Origin: an uncultured Verrucomicrobiota bacterium
GTDB taxonomy: Bacteria > Verrucomicrobiota > Kiritimatiellia > CAJWTS01
DNA: 56,197 nucleotides
Assembly: GCA_913047795.1 (NCBI GenBank)
Contig: CAJWTS010000016.1
Span: 1-56,197, forward strand
Direction: 5' to 3'
Shown here: positions 27,910 through 36,577 of the stretch, one piece after another
Layout of the letters: every line of letters starts with the position of its first letter
How positions within the stretch are numbered: the first letter of the stretch is position 1
Notes under the pieces: generated by a model
Told to the model about the DNA's origin: nothing
What the model saw: only the letters and a program-made list of their open reading frames with translations
Database searches by the model: none
Made by a program: the position numbers and the translations under genes

Positions 27910-29205
27910 CTAGTCCAGGCCAAGGGCCCTGAACGTGCGATTGACATCCTTCAAGTGCGTTTTCAGGTCGAAGAGTTTGTCCAGGTCGCGCTTGGATGTT
28001 TGCTTGAGAATTTCGGCATCACCCACGATCGCATCACGAAAGGAAGAGCCTTTCTCCCATGCGTGCATGGCGTGCTTCTGAATGATGCGATACGCATCTT
28101 CGCGCGTCATGCCGCTATCCGTCAGGTGCAGAAGTACCTGTTGCGAGTGAATCAACCCGTGGGTCAGTTCCAGGTTGCGCAGCATGTTCTTGGGGTACAC
28201 GCGCAGCCCTTTGACGACGTCATTAAGGCCAGCCAGCATGTGATCCAGTGCGATTGTGCTGTCGGGCATGATGACGCGCTCGACCGATGAATGTGAAATA
28301 TCGCGTTCGTGCCAGAGCGCCACGTTTTCCATCGCCGCCATGGCATTGCCGCGTAACAGGCGTGCGAGACCGCTGAGCTTTTCGCAGGTAATCGGGTTTT
28401 TCTTGTGTGGCATGGCCGAGGATCCCTTCTGGCCGACACCGAAGAACTCCTCGACTTCGTGGACTTCCGTACGCTGGAGGTGCCGGAACTCCGTGGCCCA
28501 ACGATCGACGGAAGCCCCGGCCAGCGCAATCGCCGCCTGGTACTCGGCGTGCCGGTCGCGCTGCAGAACCTGCGTGGATATGGTGGCTGGCTTAAGCTTC
28601 AGCTTGCGGCACACATATTTCTCGACCGAAGGAGGCAGGTGGGCGTGTGTGCCGACCGCCCCAGAGAGTTGCCCGACGGCGACCGTTTCGCGGGCCCGTT
28701 TGAGGCGCTCCAGAACGCGGCCGAATTCGTCGTACATCAGCGCCATTTTCAGGCCGAACGTCGTCGGCTCGGCGTGGATCCCGTGTGAACGGCCAATCAT
28801 GGGTGTCAGTTTGTATCGGCGCGCCTTCGTGGCTGCGCTGCGGCGTAAAGCTTTCACGTCCGCGATCAGGATGTCGATCGCTTGGACCATCTGGACGGCG
28901 AGCGCGGTATCGAGAATGTCGGAACTAGTTAGACCACGGTGGATAAAGCGCGAAGAGGGCCCCACATGCTCGGCGACATTGGTCAGGAAGGCGATGACGT
29001 CGTGCTTCAGCCGTTTTTCAAGTTGGTCGATGCGCCGGACACTGAAACGAGCGCGCTTCTTGATCCGGGCCAAATCCGCATCGGGCACCTGGCCAAGTTG
29101 GTTCATGGCTTCGCAGGCCATGATCTCGATATCGAGCCAGATGCGGTAGCGGTTCTCATCGGTCCAGATGGCGCCGATCGCGGGGCGTGTATAGCGTTCA
29201 ATCAT
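27910..29205 (-). CDS. purB: adenylosuccinate lyase
   Basis: A 431-residue fumarase/aspartase superfamily enzyme that releases fumarate from SAICAR and adenylosuccinate. The superfamily signature G-S-S-A-M-P-H-K-K-N-P appears in the centre. The second catalytic region reads R-S-H-G-I-H-A-E-P, and T-S-S-D-I-L-D-T is present near residue 95. The ATG at 29205 starts with the conserved M-I-E-R-Y-T; an upstream extension is not supported. It heads the purB-purM pair and diverges from purD, with about 126 bases between the two starts. Confidence 0.95.
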   Translation of the reverse strand: MIERYTRPAIGAIWTDENRYRIWLDIEIMACEAMNQLGQVPDADLARIKKRARFSVRRIDQLEKRLKHDVIAFLTNVAEHVGPSSRFIHRGLTSSDILDTALAVQMVQAIDILIADVKALRRSAATKARRYKLTPMIGRSHGIHAEPTTFGLKMALMYDEFGRVLERLKRARETVAVGQLSGAVGTHAHLPPSVEKYVCRKLKLKPATISTQVLQRDRHAEYQAAIALAGASVDRWATEFRHLQRTEVHEVEEFFGVGQKGSSAMPHKKNPITCEKLSGLARLLRGNAMAAMENVALWHERDISHSSVERVIMPDSTIALDHMLAGLNDVVKGLRVYPKNMLRNLELTHGLIHSQQVLLHLTDSGMTREDAYRIIQKHAMHAWEKGSSFRDAIVGDAEILKQTSKRDLDKLFDLKTHLKDVNRTFRALGLD

Positions 29206-29225
29206 GACGGTGTTCCATTCGTTTT

Positions 29226-29254
29226 GCGCGTAGCGCGCATGGCGCGCTACACGC
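29226..29254. repeat. GC-rich inverted repeat between purB and purD
   Basis: A nearly perfect hairpin: GTAGCGCGC (29230-29238), loop ATG, then GCGCGCTAC (29242-29250). It extends by three more pairs on each side of one mismatch. It falls in the purB leader. The 12 bases CGTAGCGCGCAT that form one arm and the loop edge occur again near 42495-42506, after the transaldolase gene. This may be a dispersed intergenic element. Confidence 0.5.
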
Positions 29255-29297
29255 ACACAACAAATCATTCTCAGCAGGTGTCGTCAATGGGAAAGCA

Positions 29298-29325
29298 TTG
29301 ACTACAAGTCGCGATCGGATATTCT
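29298..29325 (+). promoter_or_regulatory. predicted promoter for purD
   Basis: TTGACT (29298-29303) and TATTCT (29320-29325), spaced by 16 bases, match the sigma-70 consensus at 5 and 4 of 6 positions. Initiation about seven bases downstream would fall at or next to the purD ATG (29332), predicting a leaderless or nearly leaderless transcript. No PurR box or riboswitch was recognised. Confidence 0.3.
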
Positions 29326-29331
29326 CAGAGA

Positions 29332-30615
29332 ATGAAAGTGTTTGTCGTAGGCGGCGGGGGTCGTGAAGACGTCCTGGCTTGGAAACTGGCCTACGATAGT
29401 GCTGCGCCGGTGGTCTTTTGCGCGCCCGGGAATGCGGGTACACGGCGTTACGCCACCAATCTTCCGGTTGCGGCCGATGATATCGATGGGCTTGTCGCCT
29501 GGGCCTGTGCTGAACGACCCGATTTGACGGTGGTCGGTCCAGAGGCACCGCTCTGTGCCGGACTGGTTGATCGTCTCGAAGCCGAAGGGTTGCGCGTCTT
29601 CGGCCCCTCGGGCGAGGCGGCCCAACTCGAAGGAAGTAAGGTGTTCTCCAAGGAGATCATGGCGGCTGCCGGTGTACCGACGGCCGAATGCCGCCATTTT
29701 GATGAAATTGTGGCCGCGGAGGCCTATATCAGAGAGGTCGGTGCACCGATTGTGATCAAGGCCGAGGGTCTGGCCGCCGGCAAGGGGGTCACTGTCTGTC
29801 TGGATCTGGACGCCGCGCTGACCGCGGCCCGCGAGGCCCTGGTCGATAACGCATTCGGCACGGCAGGTGCCCGAATCCTGGTAGAGGAATTCATGGAGGG
29901 CGAAGAGGCGTCCGTGCTTGCGCTGGTCGACGGCGAGCACGTCGTCATGTTGCCCGGTTCGCAAGATCATAAACGTGCATTGGACAACGACCAGGGACCG
30001 AATACCGGCGGAATGGGTGCTTATTCGCCGGCGCCGGTGATCGGGAGCGAGGATCTACCGGTGATTCGGGATACGGTTATCGAGCCCGTCTTAGCCGAGA
30101 TGCGCTCCCGCGGCATTCCCTATAAGGGCGTCTTGTACGCCGGCCTGATGTTTACGCCGGAGGGCATCCGCGTCCTGGAGTTCAATTGTCGATTCGGAGA
30201 CCCGGAGGTGCAGGCCGTGTTGCGGCGTCTTGCGGGCGATCTATTGCCGGTGCTGGACGCCTGCGTTGACGGTGACCTGACGGATGCGCAGGTGAGTTGG
30301 TCGGACGAGGCGAGCGCTTGTGTGGTCATGGCGTCCGGGGGGTATCCGGGGGCCTATGACAAGGGCAAGCCGATTGACGGCATCGAGACCGCGGAGCAGA
30401 GCGAGGGGGTGGTTGTCTTTCATGCCGGGACCGATGTGGACTCCGGGGGGCAGGTCGTTACCGCCGGGGGTCGTGTCCTGAATGTGACGGCGACCGGGGT
30501 TGATCTCGAACAGGCGGTTGAGCGTGCCTACGGCGCGGTTGACAAGATAAGTTTTGAGGGAGCGCACTGGCGCCGTGATATCGCGGCGCGCGCATTGTCC
30601 AGAATAACAGCGTAA
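29332..30615 (+). CDS. purD: phosphoribosylamine-glycine ligase (GAR synthetase)
   Basis: A 427-residue ATP-grasp ligase that joins phosphoribosylamine and glycine. Family motifs are present: V-V-G-P-E-A-P-L, G-P-S-G-E-A-A-Q-L-E-G-S-K, I-K-A-E-G-L-A-A-G-K-G-V, G-P-N-T-G-G-M-G-A-Y-S-P and E-F-N-C-R-F-G-D-P-E. One oddity is the N-terminal motif, usually G-G-R-E-H-A, which here reads G-G-R-E-D-V, so the conserved His is replaced by Asp. The start is ATG with little ribosome-site signal. It is followed after 16 bases by purE. Confidence 0.94.
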   Translation: MKVFVVGGGGREDVLAWKLAYDSAAPVVFCAPGNAGTRRYATNLPVAADDIDGLVAWACAERPDLTVVGPEAPLCAGLVDRLEAEGLRVFGPSGEAAQLEGSKVFSKEIMAAAGVPTAECRHFDEIVAAEAYIREVGAPIVIKAEGLAAGKGVTVCLDLDAALTAAREALVDNAFGTAGARILVEEFMEGEEASVLALVDGEHVVMLPGSQDHKRALDNDQGPNTGGMGAYSPAPVIGSEDLPVIRDTVIEPVLAEMRSRGIPYKGVLYAGLMFTPEGIRVLEFNCRFGDPEVQAVLRRLAGDLLPVLDACVDGDLTDAQVSWSDEASACVVMASGGYPGAYDKGKPIDGIETAEQSEGVVVFHAGTDVDSGGQVVTAGGRVLNVTATGVDLEQAVERAYGAVDKISFEGAHWRRDIAARALSRITA

Positions 30616-30631
30616 TCGAGGAGAATGGTTG

Positions 30632-31168
30632 ATGGCGAAGCGTAGAAAGAGTGGGGCGGATGTCGCGATTGTGATGGGTAGTGATTCGGACTGGCCTATC
30701 GTTCAGTCTGCGGTCGATACGTTGGTCAGTTTTGGCGTGTCGCACGAAGTGCGAGTATGTTCTGCCCATCGTACGCCGGACGAAGCGGCGCGATTCGCGT
30801 CAACGGCGGAGCGCCGTGGGGTTAAGGTGATTATTGCGGCGGCGGGTGGCGCGGCACACCTGGCGGGGGTTGTGGCAGGGCATACAACGCTTCCCGTGAT
30901 CGGTTTGCCGATCACGGGTGGCGCATTGAACGGCGTAGATTCGCTATTGGCCACCGTGCAGATGCCCGCCGGAATTCCGGTGGTATCCGTAACGCTTGGA
31001 TCGGCCGGGCCCGTCAATGCGGCCATTTTTGCTGTGCAGATCCTGGCCGGATCGCGTCCCGGTTTGAAAAAAGAGCTGAAGAAACACAAGTCCGCCATGG
31101 CGGCCAAGGTTCGTCGCGGCGACAAGCGTGTGCAGGGTGAGCTGCGCAAGATGGCACAAGATCGCTGA
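30632..31168 (+). CDS. purE: N5-carboxyaminoimidazole ribonucleotide mutase
   Basis: A 178-residue class I PurE that converts N5-CAIR to CAIR. The signature M-G-S-D-S-D-W-P (residues 15-22), S-A-H-R-T-P and A-A-G-G-A-A-H-L-A-G-V-V-A-G-H-T are intact. The ATG at 30632 has a good GAGGAG ribosome site; a TTG three bases earlier is possible. No purK lies in the window, so the CO2-fixing partner must be elsewhere or absent. The C-terminus is a basic helix of about 25 residues. Confidence 0.94.
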   Translation: MAKRRKSGADVAIVMGSDSDWPIVQSAVDTLVSFGVSHEVRVCSAHRTPDEAARFASTAERRGVKVIIAAAGGAAHLAGVVAGHTTLPVIGLPITGGALNGVDSLLATVQMPAGIPVVSVTLGSAGPVNAAIFAVQILAGSRPGLKKELKKHKSAMAAKVRRGDKRVQGELRKMAQDR

Positions 31169-31228
31169 GCGCCAATCGGCTGCCAGTCGCATGTGGAATC
31201 GTTCCCTGCCGGACGGCCGCCCTTGATT

Positions 31229-32368
31229 ATGATTAGGTTGCAACAATTCCGTGCCCGCTCCGAGGGTCGGGTCAAGCCGGCGCGTAGGCCGGGATTAGCC
31301 TGCGCAAAGTCAGCCTGTATGCTGGCACTTGCGTTCATGCCGCTGCCGGGCGTTTCCCAGGCCGCTTCGCGTACAAATGTGCTCGATGAAGTGGAGGCAT
31401 TGCTGAAGGAACATGGAGTGGCTTATGACACCAATGCGCTGTACGAGGCGGCGGCACTGGGCGCGCTGCGATCGATTGATGCCGGTGCGCGTTTTTTGTC
31501 TTCAAATGAGGTGGCGCGCATGGCCGGCGGACCCGGCGTGATGATCGCGGGGCAGGGCGCCGTGTTGCCGGATGCCGTTGCGCGGGACGAGACATGGGAG
31601 TTGGGCATTCGTTACCTGCGCCTGAATGGGATTTTCGCGGATACCGGCGGCATTGTCACAAACGCTCTGGCGCAAAAGACGAATGACGCCGGACATGGCC
31701 TGATCTTTGACCTGCGAGGGGCGGGTGGAAATGATCCGGCGGCGGTAGCGATTGCAGCCGGAGCGTTCGTGAGTGAATCGACCAACCTGTTCCGGGTGGA
31801 AAACATGCGGGGCGGCGTCTTGCAGGCGTACGCATGCTCGAACGGCTTCCGGGTAGAGCAGCCCGTGATTGTGCTGATTGACAGCGGAACCTGCCAGGCT
31901 GCCGAGATGCTGGCGGCCGTGCTGTATCGGCAACCGGGAATCGTTCTTTTGGGGAGCCGGAGCGCGGGCGATGCCTTCCTGCGTGAAACGATTCGATTTG
32001 GCCCCGCGGGCTACGTCTACATCGCTACGAGAAGAATGGTACCGGGGGATGACCTTGAGTTCGCCTGGAGCGGCGTTACGCCGCATATCGAGATGGATGG
32101 CGGAGCCGTCGTGAGCGACTTGCCGGCGATGCCGGCACCCGATTCGATCAGGGCCCCGCAACCCGTCGTGATGATTGATGTTGACCCGGAGGCGGTGTCG
32201 GAGGATCCGGAGCCGGAGGATCTTGACTCCGAGCGTGTCCGGCAGCAGCAGCGTCTGATGAACCGCGTTTCGCTAGACGCGACCCTTGGTCGCGCGGTGA
32301 ACATTTTGATTGGCCTCCAGGCCCTTGGAGAAGACGAGCGTGACGCGACCGACGATCTTAACCGTTGA
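31229..32368 (+). CDS. S41 peptidase-like protein with degenerate active site
   Basis: A 379-residue exported protein (hydrophobic signal with cleavage near V-S-Q-A-A). The body resembles the C-terminal-processing S41 fold: L-I-F-D-L-R-G-A-G-G-N is followed by V-I-V-L-I-D-x-G. At the nucleophile loop the family has G-S-A-S-A-x-E; here it reads G-T-C-Q-A-A-E, so the catalytic Ser is replaced. The general-base Lys loop (G-x-x-x-x-G-K) reads G-S-R-S-A-G-D, so the Lys is also missing. No PDZ domain was recognised. It is probably a binding or regulatory pseudo-enzyme. A GTG start at 31193 is also possible. The gene overlaps the next by about 29 bases. Confidence 0.7.
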   Translation: MIRLQQFRARSEGRVKPARRPGLACAKSACMLALAFMPLPGVSQAASRTNVLDEVEALLKEHGVAYDTNALYEAAALGALRSIDAGARFLSSNEVARMAGGPGVMIAGQGAVLPDAVARDETWELGIRYLRLNGIFADTGGIVTNALAQKTNDAGHGLIFDLRGAGGNDPAAVAIAAGAFVSESTNLFRVENMRGGVLQAYACSNGFRVEQPVIVLIDSGTCQAAEMLAAVLYRQPGIVLLGSRSAGDAFLRETIRFGPAGYVYIATRRMVPGDDLEFAWSGVTPHIEMDGGAVVSDLPAMPAPDSIRAPQPVVMIDVDPEAVSEDPEPEDLDSERVRQQQRLMNRVSLDATLGRAVNILIGLQALGEDERDATDDLNR

Positions 32369-32954
32369 CCCGGACAGGCGGGATCAGGAGGTTCTTGCGA
32401 AGACGGCTGCGCTTCTGCATCGCGGAGCGCTTGTTGTGATTCCGACGGACACCGTGTACGGGCTTGCGGTGCATCCGGATACACCGGACGGGCTCGCGCG
32501 TGTGTATCAAGCGAAGGGTCGCGCGGATGAGAAACCGATCGTGCTGTTGATTTCAGACGTAGCGCAACTGACGCAGCGGGGTGGCTGTCTCAGCGCCTGC
32601 GCGGCCCGCCTGGCCGATGCCTTCTGGCCCGGCGCTGTTACGCTAGTGGTGTCTACACCCTCGGGTACCCAGGGTTTTCGGGTCCCCAACTGTCCTGCCA
32701 CGTTGGAATTGATCGCGCGTTGCGGCGGAGCCCTGTATGTTACAAGCGCGAACCGCAGCGGCGATGAGCCGACCTGTCGCGCGGTCGATGCGGCGACGGC
32801 TCTTGGGGACGCGGTGGACCTCGTGCTTGACGCGGGAACGACGCGTGGTGCGGCCAGTGCAGTCGTGCGTGTGCACGATGAGAGCATTGAAGTCCTGCGT
32901 GCCGGGCCGCACGCTACGGCAGAACTCGAGAGGGTGGCATGCGCGAACGCCTGA
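32340..32954 (+). CDS. tsaC: L-threonylcarbamoyladenylate synthase (TsaC/Sua5/YrdC family)
   Basis: A 204-residue YrdC-fold protein that makes the threonylcarbamoyl-AMP used for tRNA t6A modification. It shows the start of the fold with G-G-x-L-V-V-I-P-T-D-T-V-Y-G-L. Next come the K-G-R-x-x-x-K-P substrate-binding region and the S-A-N-R-S-G motif. Length matches single-domain TsaC. The GTG at 32340 fits the family N-terminus; the frame is open further upstream. It overlaps both neighbours, and the next gene, a low-molecular-weight phosphatase, also sits beside this family in Bacillus subtilis (ywlC-ywlE). Confidence 0.88.
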   Translation: MTRPTILTVDPDRRDQEVLAKTAALLHRGALVVIPTDTVYGLAVHPDTPDGLARVYQAKGRADEKPIVLLISDVAQLTQRGGCLSACAARLADAFWPGAVTLVVSTPSGTQGFRVPNCPATLELIARCGGALYVTSANRSGDEPTCRAVDAATALGDAVDLVLDAGTTRGAASAVVRVHDESIEVLRAGPHATAELERVACANA

Positions 32955-33412
32955 TTCTTTTTGTCTGTACGGGGAACGTTTGTCGCAGTCCGATGGCGGC
33001 CTGCCTGTTTTCGCACCTCGCGGATCTTCCGGGTGGATGTCATCCGGAATCGGCGGGTGTCGCTGCGGTCGAAGGGCTGCCGGCGTCGGCCCCTGCTGTG
33101 AACGTGATGACATCCCGTGGTCTGGATCTGAGGTCTCACCGCAGTCAACCGGTGACGGCCCGGCTCGTCGACCGGGCGTACATGATTCTGACAATGACCC
33201 GCGCGCATAAACGTGCCATCGTGGACCGGTTCCCGATTGGCGCGGACAAGACATACCTGCTGCGCGATTTCGACACCGTGAGTCCCGGCGCGGAGATTGG
33301 TGATCCGATCGGGGGCGGTTTCGAAATCTATACCCGCGTCTCGGATGAGATTGACGCCGCACTACCGGGACTGCTAGCGTTTTTATGCGAACAGCTTGAC
33401 GACGATCATTAG
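32939..33412 (+). CDS. low-molecular-weight protein phosphatase, YwlE-like
   Basis: A 157-residue phosphatase of the LMW-PTP fold. The P-loop is V-C-T-G-N-V-C-R-S (C-x5-R-S), and the general acid lies in the D-P-I-G-G motif near the C-terminus. The latter, with G-G-x-x-x-I-Y, is closer to B. subtilis YwlE, a protein-arginine phosphatase, than to classical tyrosine phosphatases. The residue that is Thr in YwlE and gives phosphoarginine preference is Val here, so specificity is uncertain. It overlaps tsaC by 16 bases and precedes glyA. Confidence 0.88.
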   Translation: MRERLILFVCTGNVCRSPMAACLFSHLADLPGGCHPESAGVAAVEGLPASAPAVNVMTSRGLDLRSHRSQPVTARLVDRAYMILTMTRAHKRAIVDRFPIGADKTYLLRDFDTVSPGAEIGDPIGGGFEIYTRVSDEIDAALPGLLAFLCEQLDDDH

Positions 33413-33447
33413 CGTGGAAGTGATGAAAGGAAGAGATGGTAGTTTAA

Positions 33448-34749
33448 GTGGAACTTGACGATCCAATACAAGGCGCGGGACCTTCCGGAATGGGCGCGGG
33501 AGTTCCGGCCGCCGGGGGTTTATCGCTGGAGCAGGTCGACCCCGATATCTTTGCGGCAACCCAACGCGAGTCTCGTCGGCAGAATGATGCGATCAATCTG
33601 ATTGCGTCCGAGAATTATTGCAGCCGGGCCGTGCGCGAAGCACAGGGCTCCGTGATGACGAATAAGTACGCCGAAGGTTATCCTGGCAAACGATGGTACA
33701 ACGGTTGCGAATTCGTGGATCAAGCGGAACAGCTTGCAATTGATCGCGCGCGCGAGCTCTTCGGGGCTGATCATGTGAACGTCCAGGCGCATAGCGGCAG
33801 TGGTGCCAACATGGCCGCATATTATGCACTGCTAAAGGATGGCGATCGGATGCTGGCCATGGACCTTGCGCACGGCGGTCACTTGACGCACGGGCACCGA
33901 TTGAATTTTTCGAGCCGGGCGTTCGATGTCGTTGCTTATGGCGTGGACCGTGAGACGGAGCGTATCGATTACGATACGATGCATGCGTTGGCTGTCGAAC
34001 ACCGGCCGAACCTGATCGTCATGGGCGCCAGCGCGTATCCGCGGATTATTGACTTTGCGCGCGCGCGCGAGATCGCGGACGAGGTTGGCGCGTTGTTGAT
34101 GGCGGATATTGCGCACATTGCGGGTGTGATTATCGGCGGCGACCACCCCGACCCCGTGCCGCTTTGCGACGTGGTTACATCGACCACACACAAGACATTG
34201 CGTGGTCCGCGTGGGGCACTGGTTTTGTGTCGCGAGGAGCACGCCAAGCGTATTGATCGGCAAATTTTCCCGGGTATCCAGGGCGGGCCGTTGATGCATA
34301 CGATCGCGGCGAAGGCGGTCTGCTTCAAGGAAGCCATGGGTTCCGATTACAAGGAATGTCAGAAGCAAGTCGTTCGCAATGCCAAAGTGATGGCCGATGC
34401 GCTCGCGTCGAAAGGTCTGCGGATCGTATCGGGTGGAACGGACAATCATTTGATGCTGGTGGATTTGACACCGATCGATCTCACGGGGGATGTTGCAGCG
34501 ACGACGCTTGAGCAAGCCGGTATCACGGTGAACAAGAACGCGATCCCGTTCGATCCAAAGCCCCCGGCCAAGGCTTCCGGTGTACGTTTGGGGACGCCGG
34601 CGCTGACCACGCGCGGCATGGGCGCGGACGAGATGACGCTCGTCGCGGATCGGATATTTGACGCCTTGCGTCACGTGGATGACGAGCAGCGCCTATCGTT
34701 GATTCGGAGCGAGATGCTGGAATTGGCTTCGGCGTTCCCTATCCCGTAG
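33448..34749 (+). CDS. glyA: serine hydroxymethyltransferase
   Basis: A 433-residue PLP enzyme interconverting serine and glycine with transfer of a one-carbon unit to tetrahydrofolate. Visible are [34 protein letters not shown] and the PLP-lysine motif [13 protein letters not shown]. The start is GTG at 33448, with AGGAAGAG about 13 bases upstream; an ATG at 33490 is an alternative that removes a 14-residue extension. Serine-to-glycine flux supplies glycine and one-carbon units to the purine genes upstream. Confidence 0.95.
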   Translation: MELDDPIQGAGPSGMGAGVPAAGGLSLEQVDPDIFAATQRESRRQNDAINLIASENYCSRAVREAQGSVMTNKYAEGYPGKRWYNGCEFVDQAEQLAIDRARELFGADHVNVQAHSGSGANMAAYYALLKDGDRMLAMDLAHGGHLTHGHRLNFSSRAFDVVAYGVDRETERIDYDTMHALAVEHRPNLIVMGASAYPRIIDFARAREIADEVGALLMADIAHIAGVIIGGDHPDPVPLCDVVTSTTHKTLRGPRGALVLCREEHAKRIDRQIFPGIQGGPLMHTIAAKAVCFKEAMGSDYKECQKQVVRNAKVMADALASKGLRIVSGGTDNHLMLVDLTPIDLTGDVAATTLEQAGITVNKNAIPFDPKPPAKASGVRLGTPALTTRGMGADEMTLVADRIFDALRHVDDEQRLSLIRSEMLELASAFPIP

Positions 34750-34755
34750 TTGGGC

Positions 34756-36507
34756 TTAGTCGCCTTCGTCGGCCATTAGGTTGCCCAGCATTTCATGATC
34801 CGGGGTAAGCGTTGAGGGCACGCCCGCGATGCGCATCATGCTCTTCGCCAGTTTCCGGATCTTGTCCGAACTTTGATCGGCCATCATGAGTATATCGGAT
34901 TGGGCCTCGTTGATGCTCCCGAGGGAACCGGACATCATCATGCTAACGGAGCAGTGGATGACCGATAGCGGCTGGCATATTTCCTGTACGATCTCGGCCA
35001 ACGTCTCTAACAGCTTGGCGCGACTCATGCGCGGCCGGATCGCTTTCCCGTCTTTCCCGATCGGGTTGCTGATCGAGGCGTCCTCGGTAAGTTCGGCAAC
35101 AAGGTTGTCGATTTTCTGATTCGTGCCCTCGATGACCTTGTCGACGTTCCGGTCGACTTCCTGCATCGTTTTGCGTAGTTCGTCTTCGTCCGGGTTTTCC
35201 GCCTCCGCGTTGGGGTTTTCGCCGGGGCTGACGAACGTTTGCATTTGATCGAGTAGTACGGCCAACTGCTGAATAGCCGCGACGCTCTCTCCAATACCGG
35301 GAGCTTCCGTATTGCGCGCGGCCGAACCGCCGGGTTCTGATATCGCGCTCTGGACGAGTAGCCGCTGCCAGTTTCCCATGCTGAGTCCTTCGGCCATCAT
35401 TTTTTCACCAAGTTGCGACGCTTCGTCCGAATCGCCGCCTTTCTGTCTAAGATATCGCAGTAGGCTCTCTTCGCTCTTCTCGATCGCGGTCTGCTTCTTG
35501 AGGTATTGGTCGCTCAGGGCATCGATCTGAAGCTCATCACGCATGGCCTCCACGGCGTCACTGATACCCGTGATGTACTTCTCGGTTTCGTCGCCGCCTG
35601 CACTGCCGCGCAGGCCCTCAAGGATCTCGTGTTGAAGGATGACGAGCATCTTGGAGAGTGCCTTCTTCCCTTTCTGAGTCTTCATCTGGGAAGATTTTGC
35701 GAGCTCGTCATAGGCGAGACGCATACAGCCCACCACGATGTCCCCCAGGGTTTCGCCACCGTCGACATCTGCGTAGCCGCTGCCTGCCTCGGACGCGCGC
35801 AGTATAAGGGCGGCCAGCTTAACGGGATCCTCCGCCGCGGCTCTCAGTCCGGAAGCTGCATCTTTCGTGTCCGCCTGCGATAGGGCAGAATCGCCCTTGA
35901 GAAGCGCGACCGCGTTGGTGACACTGGAGAGGGTAGCTTTATTTAGGCCGGCCTTGTTCATCTCGTGCTTGGTGATGACAAGATCGTCTTCCGTGATCTC
36001 CTGATACACGACGGTCCTCGCTCCGATGTGTGTCAGATTACTGCTCTTAACGAACTCGGCAAAGCCACCTACCAGCTGAAGCTCATCAGCGGTTGCGTTG
36101 AGAATTTCAAGCAGCTCGTCAAATGTGCTGCGAGGAATGCCTTGCGTGATCGAAAAGTCATAGATTTCGCGGTCAGCGAGGTGATTGATGAATGTCTGTG
36201 CCGGCAGGCCCACAACGGGAGTGTCGTGTCTGTTCATGCGCAGGTCCGTACCCGTAATGTGAAACGCGATTTCGTGGCATTCTTCAAGGCTATGCACGAT
36301 GTGCAAGAAACAGTCATCCGTTGTCTGCTGCTTGTCGCTCGCCGACAGCCACGCGGAATCACGATTGTTGGTAACGATCATTCCCATCCGCGTAATGATT
36401 TCCCCTGCGCCGGGCACGATCGGCATGGCTGGGGTGTTGTCCTGTTCGTTCCCCTTCGCGACAGCGGTCCCCTTCTTGCGTATATAGGGTCGCTTGGCTG
36501 CTGTCAT
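34756..36507 (-). CDS. large cytoplasmic protein with degenerate HisKA-like domain
   Basis: A 583-residue protein. Residues about 40-170 resemble an uncharacterised N-terminal alpha/beta module seen in some signalling proteins. A helical, coiled-coil-rich middle follows. Residues about 490-560 resemble a histidine-kinase dimerisation helix pair: in place of the H-box H-E-L-R-T-P-L I read Q-E-I-C-Q-P-L, so the phosphoacceptor His is replaced by Gln. No HATPase domain follows, and the protein ends about 25 residues later. It may act as a dimerisation scaffold or decoy in a signalling pathway. It is convergent with glyA and not closely linked to other genes. The HisKA call is by eye. Confidence 0.6.
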   Translation of the reverse strand: MTAAKRPYIRKKGTAVAKGNEQDNTPAMPIVPGAGEIITRMGMIVTNNRDSAWLSASDKQQTTDDCFLHIVHSLEECHEIAFHITGTDLRMNRHDTPVVGLPAQTFINHLADREIYDFSITQGIPRSTFDELLEILNATADELQLVGGFAEFVKSSNLTHIGARTVVYQEITEDDLVITKHEMNKAGLNKATLSSVTNAVALLKGDSALSQADTKDAASGLRAAAEDPVKLAALILRASEAGSGYADVDGGETLGDIVVGCMRLAYDELAKSSQMKTQKGKKALSKMLVILQHEILEGLRGSAGGDETEKYITGISDAVEAMRDELQIDALSDQYLKKQTAIEKSEESLLRYLRQKGGDSDEASQLGEKMMAEGLSMGNWQRLLVQSAISEPGGSAARNTEAPGIGESVAAIQQLAVLLDQMQTFVSPGENPNAEAENPDEDELRKTMQEVDRNVDKVIEGTNQKIDNLVAELTEDASISNPIGKDGKAIRPRMSRAKLLETLAEIVQEICQPLSVIHCSVSMMMSGSLGSINEAQSDILMMADQSSDKIRKLAKSMMRIAGVPSTLTPDHEMLGNLMADEGD

Positions 36508-36577
36508 AGCAGGCCTCGTGCGTCGCGTGACTTCGTTCTAACCTGGGGAGGCATATCAGCTGCAGTGCAGTGCGGCA

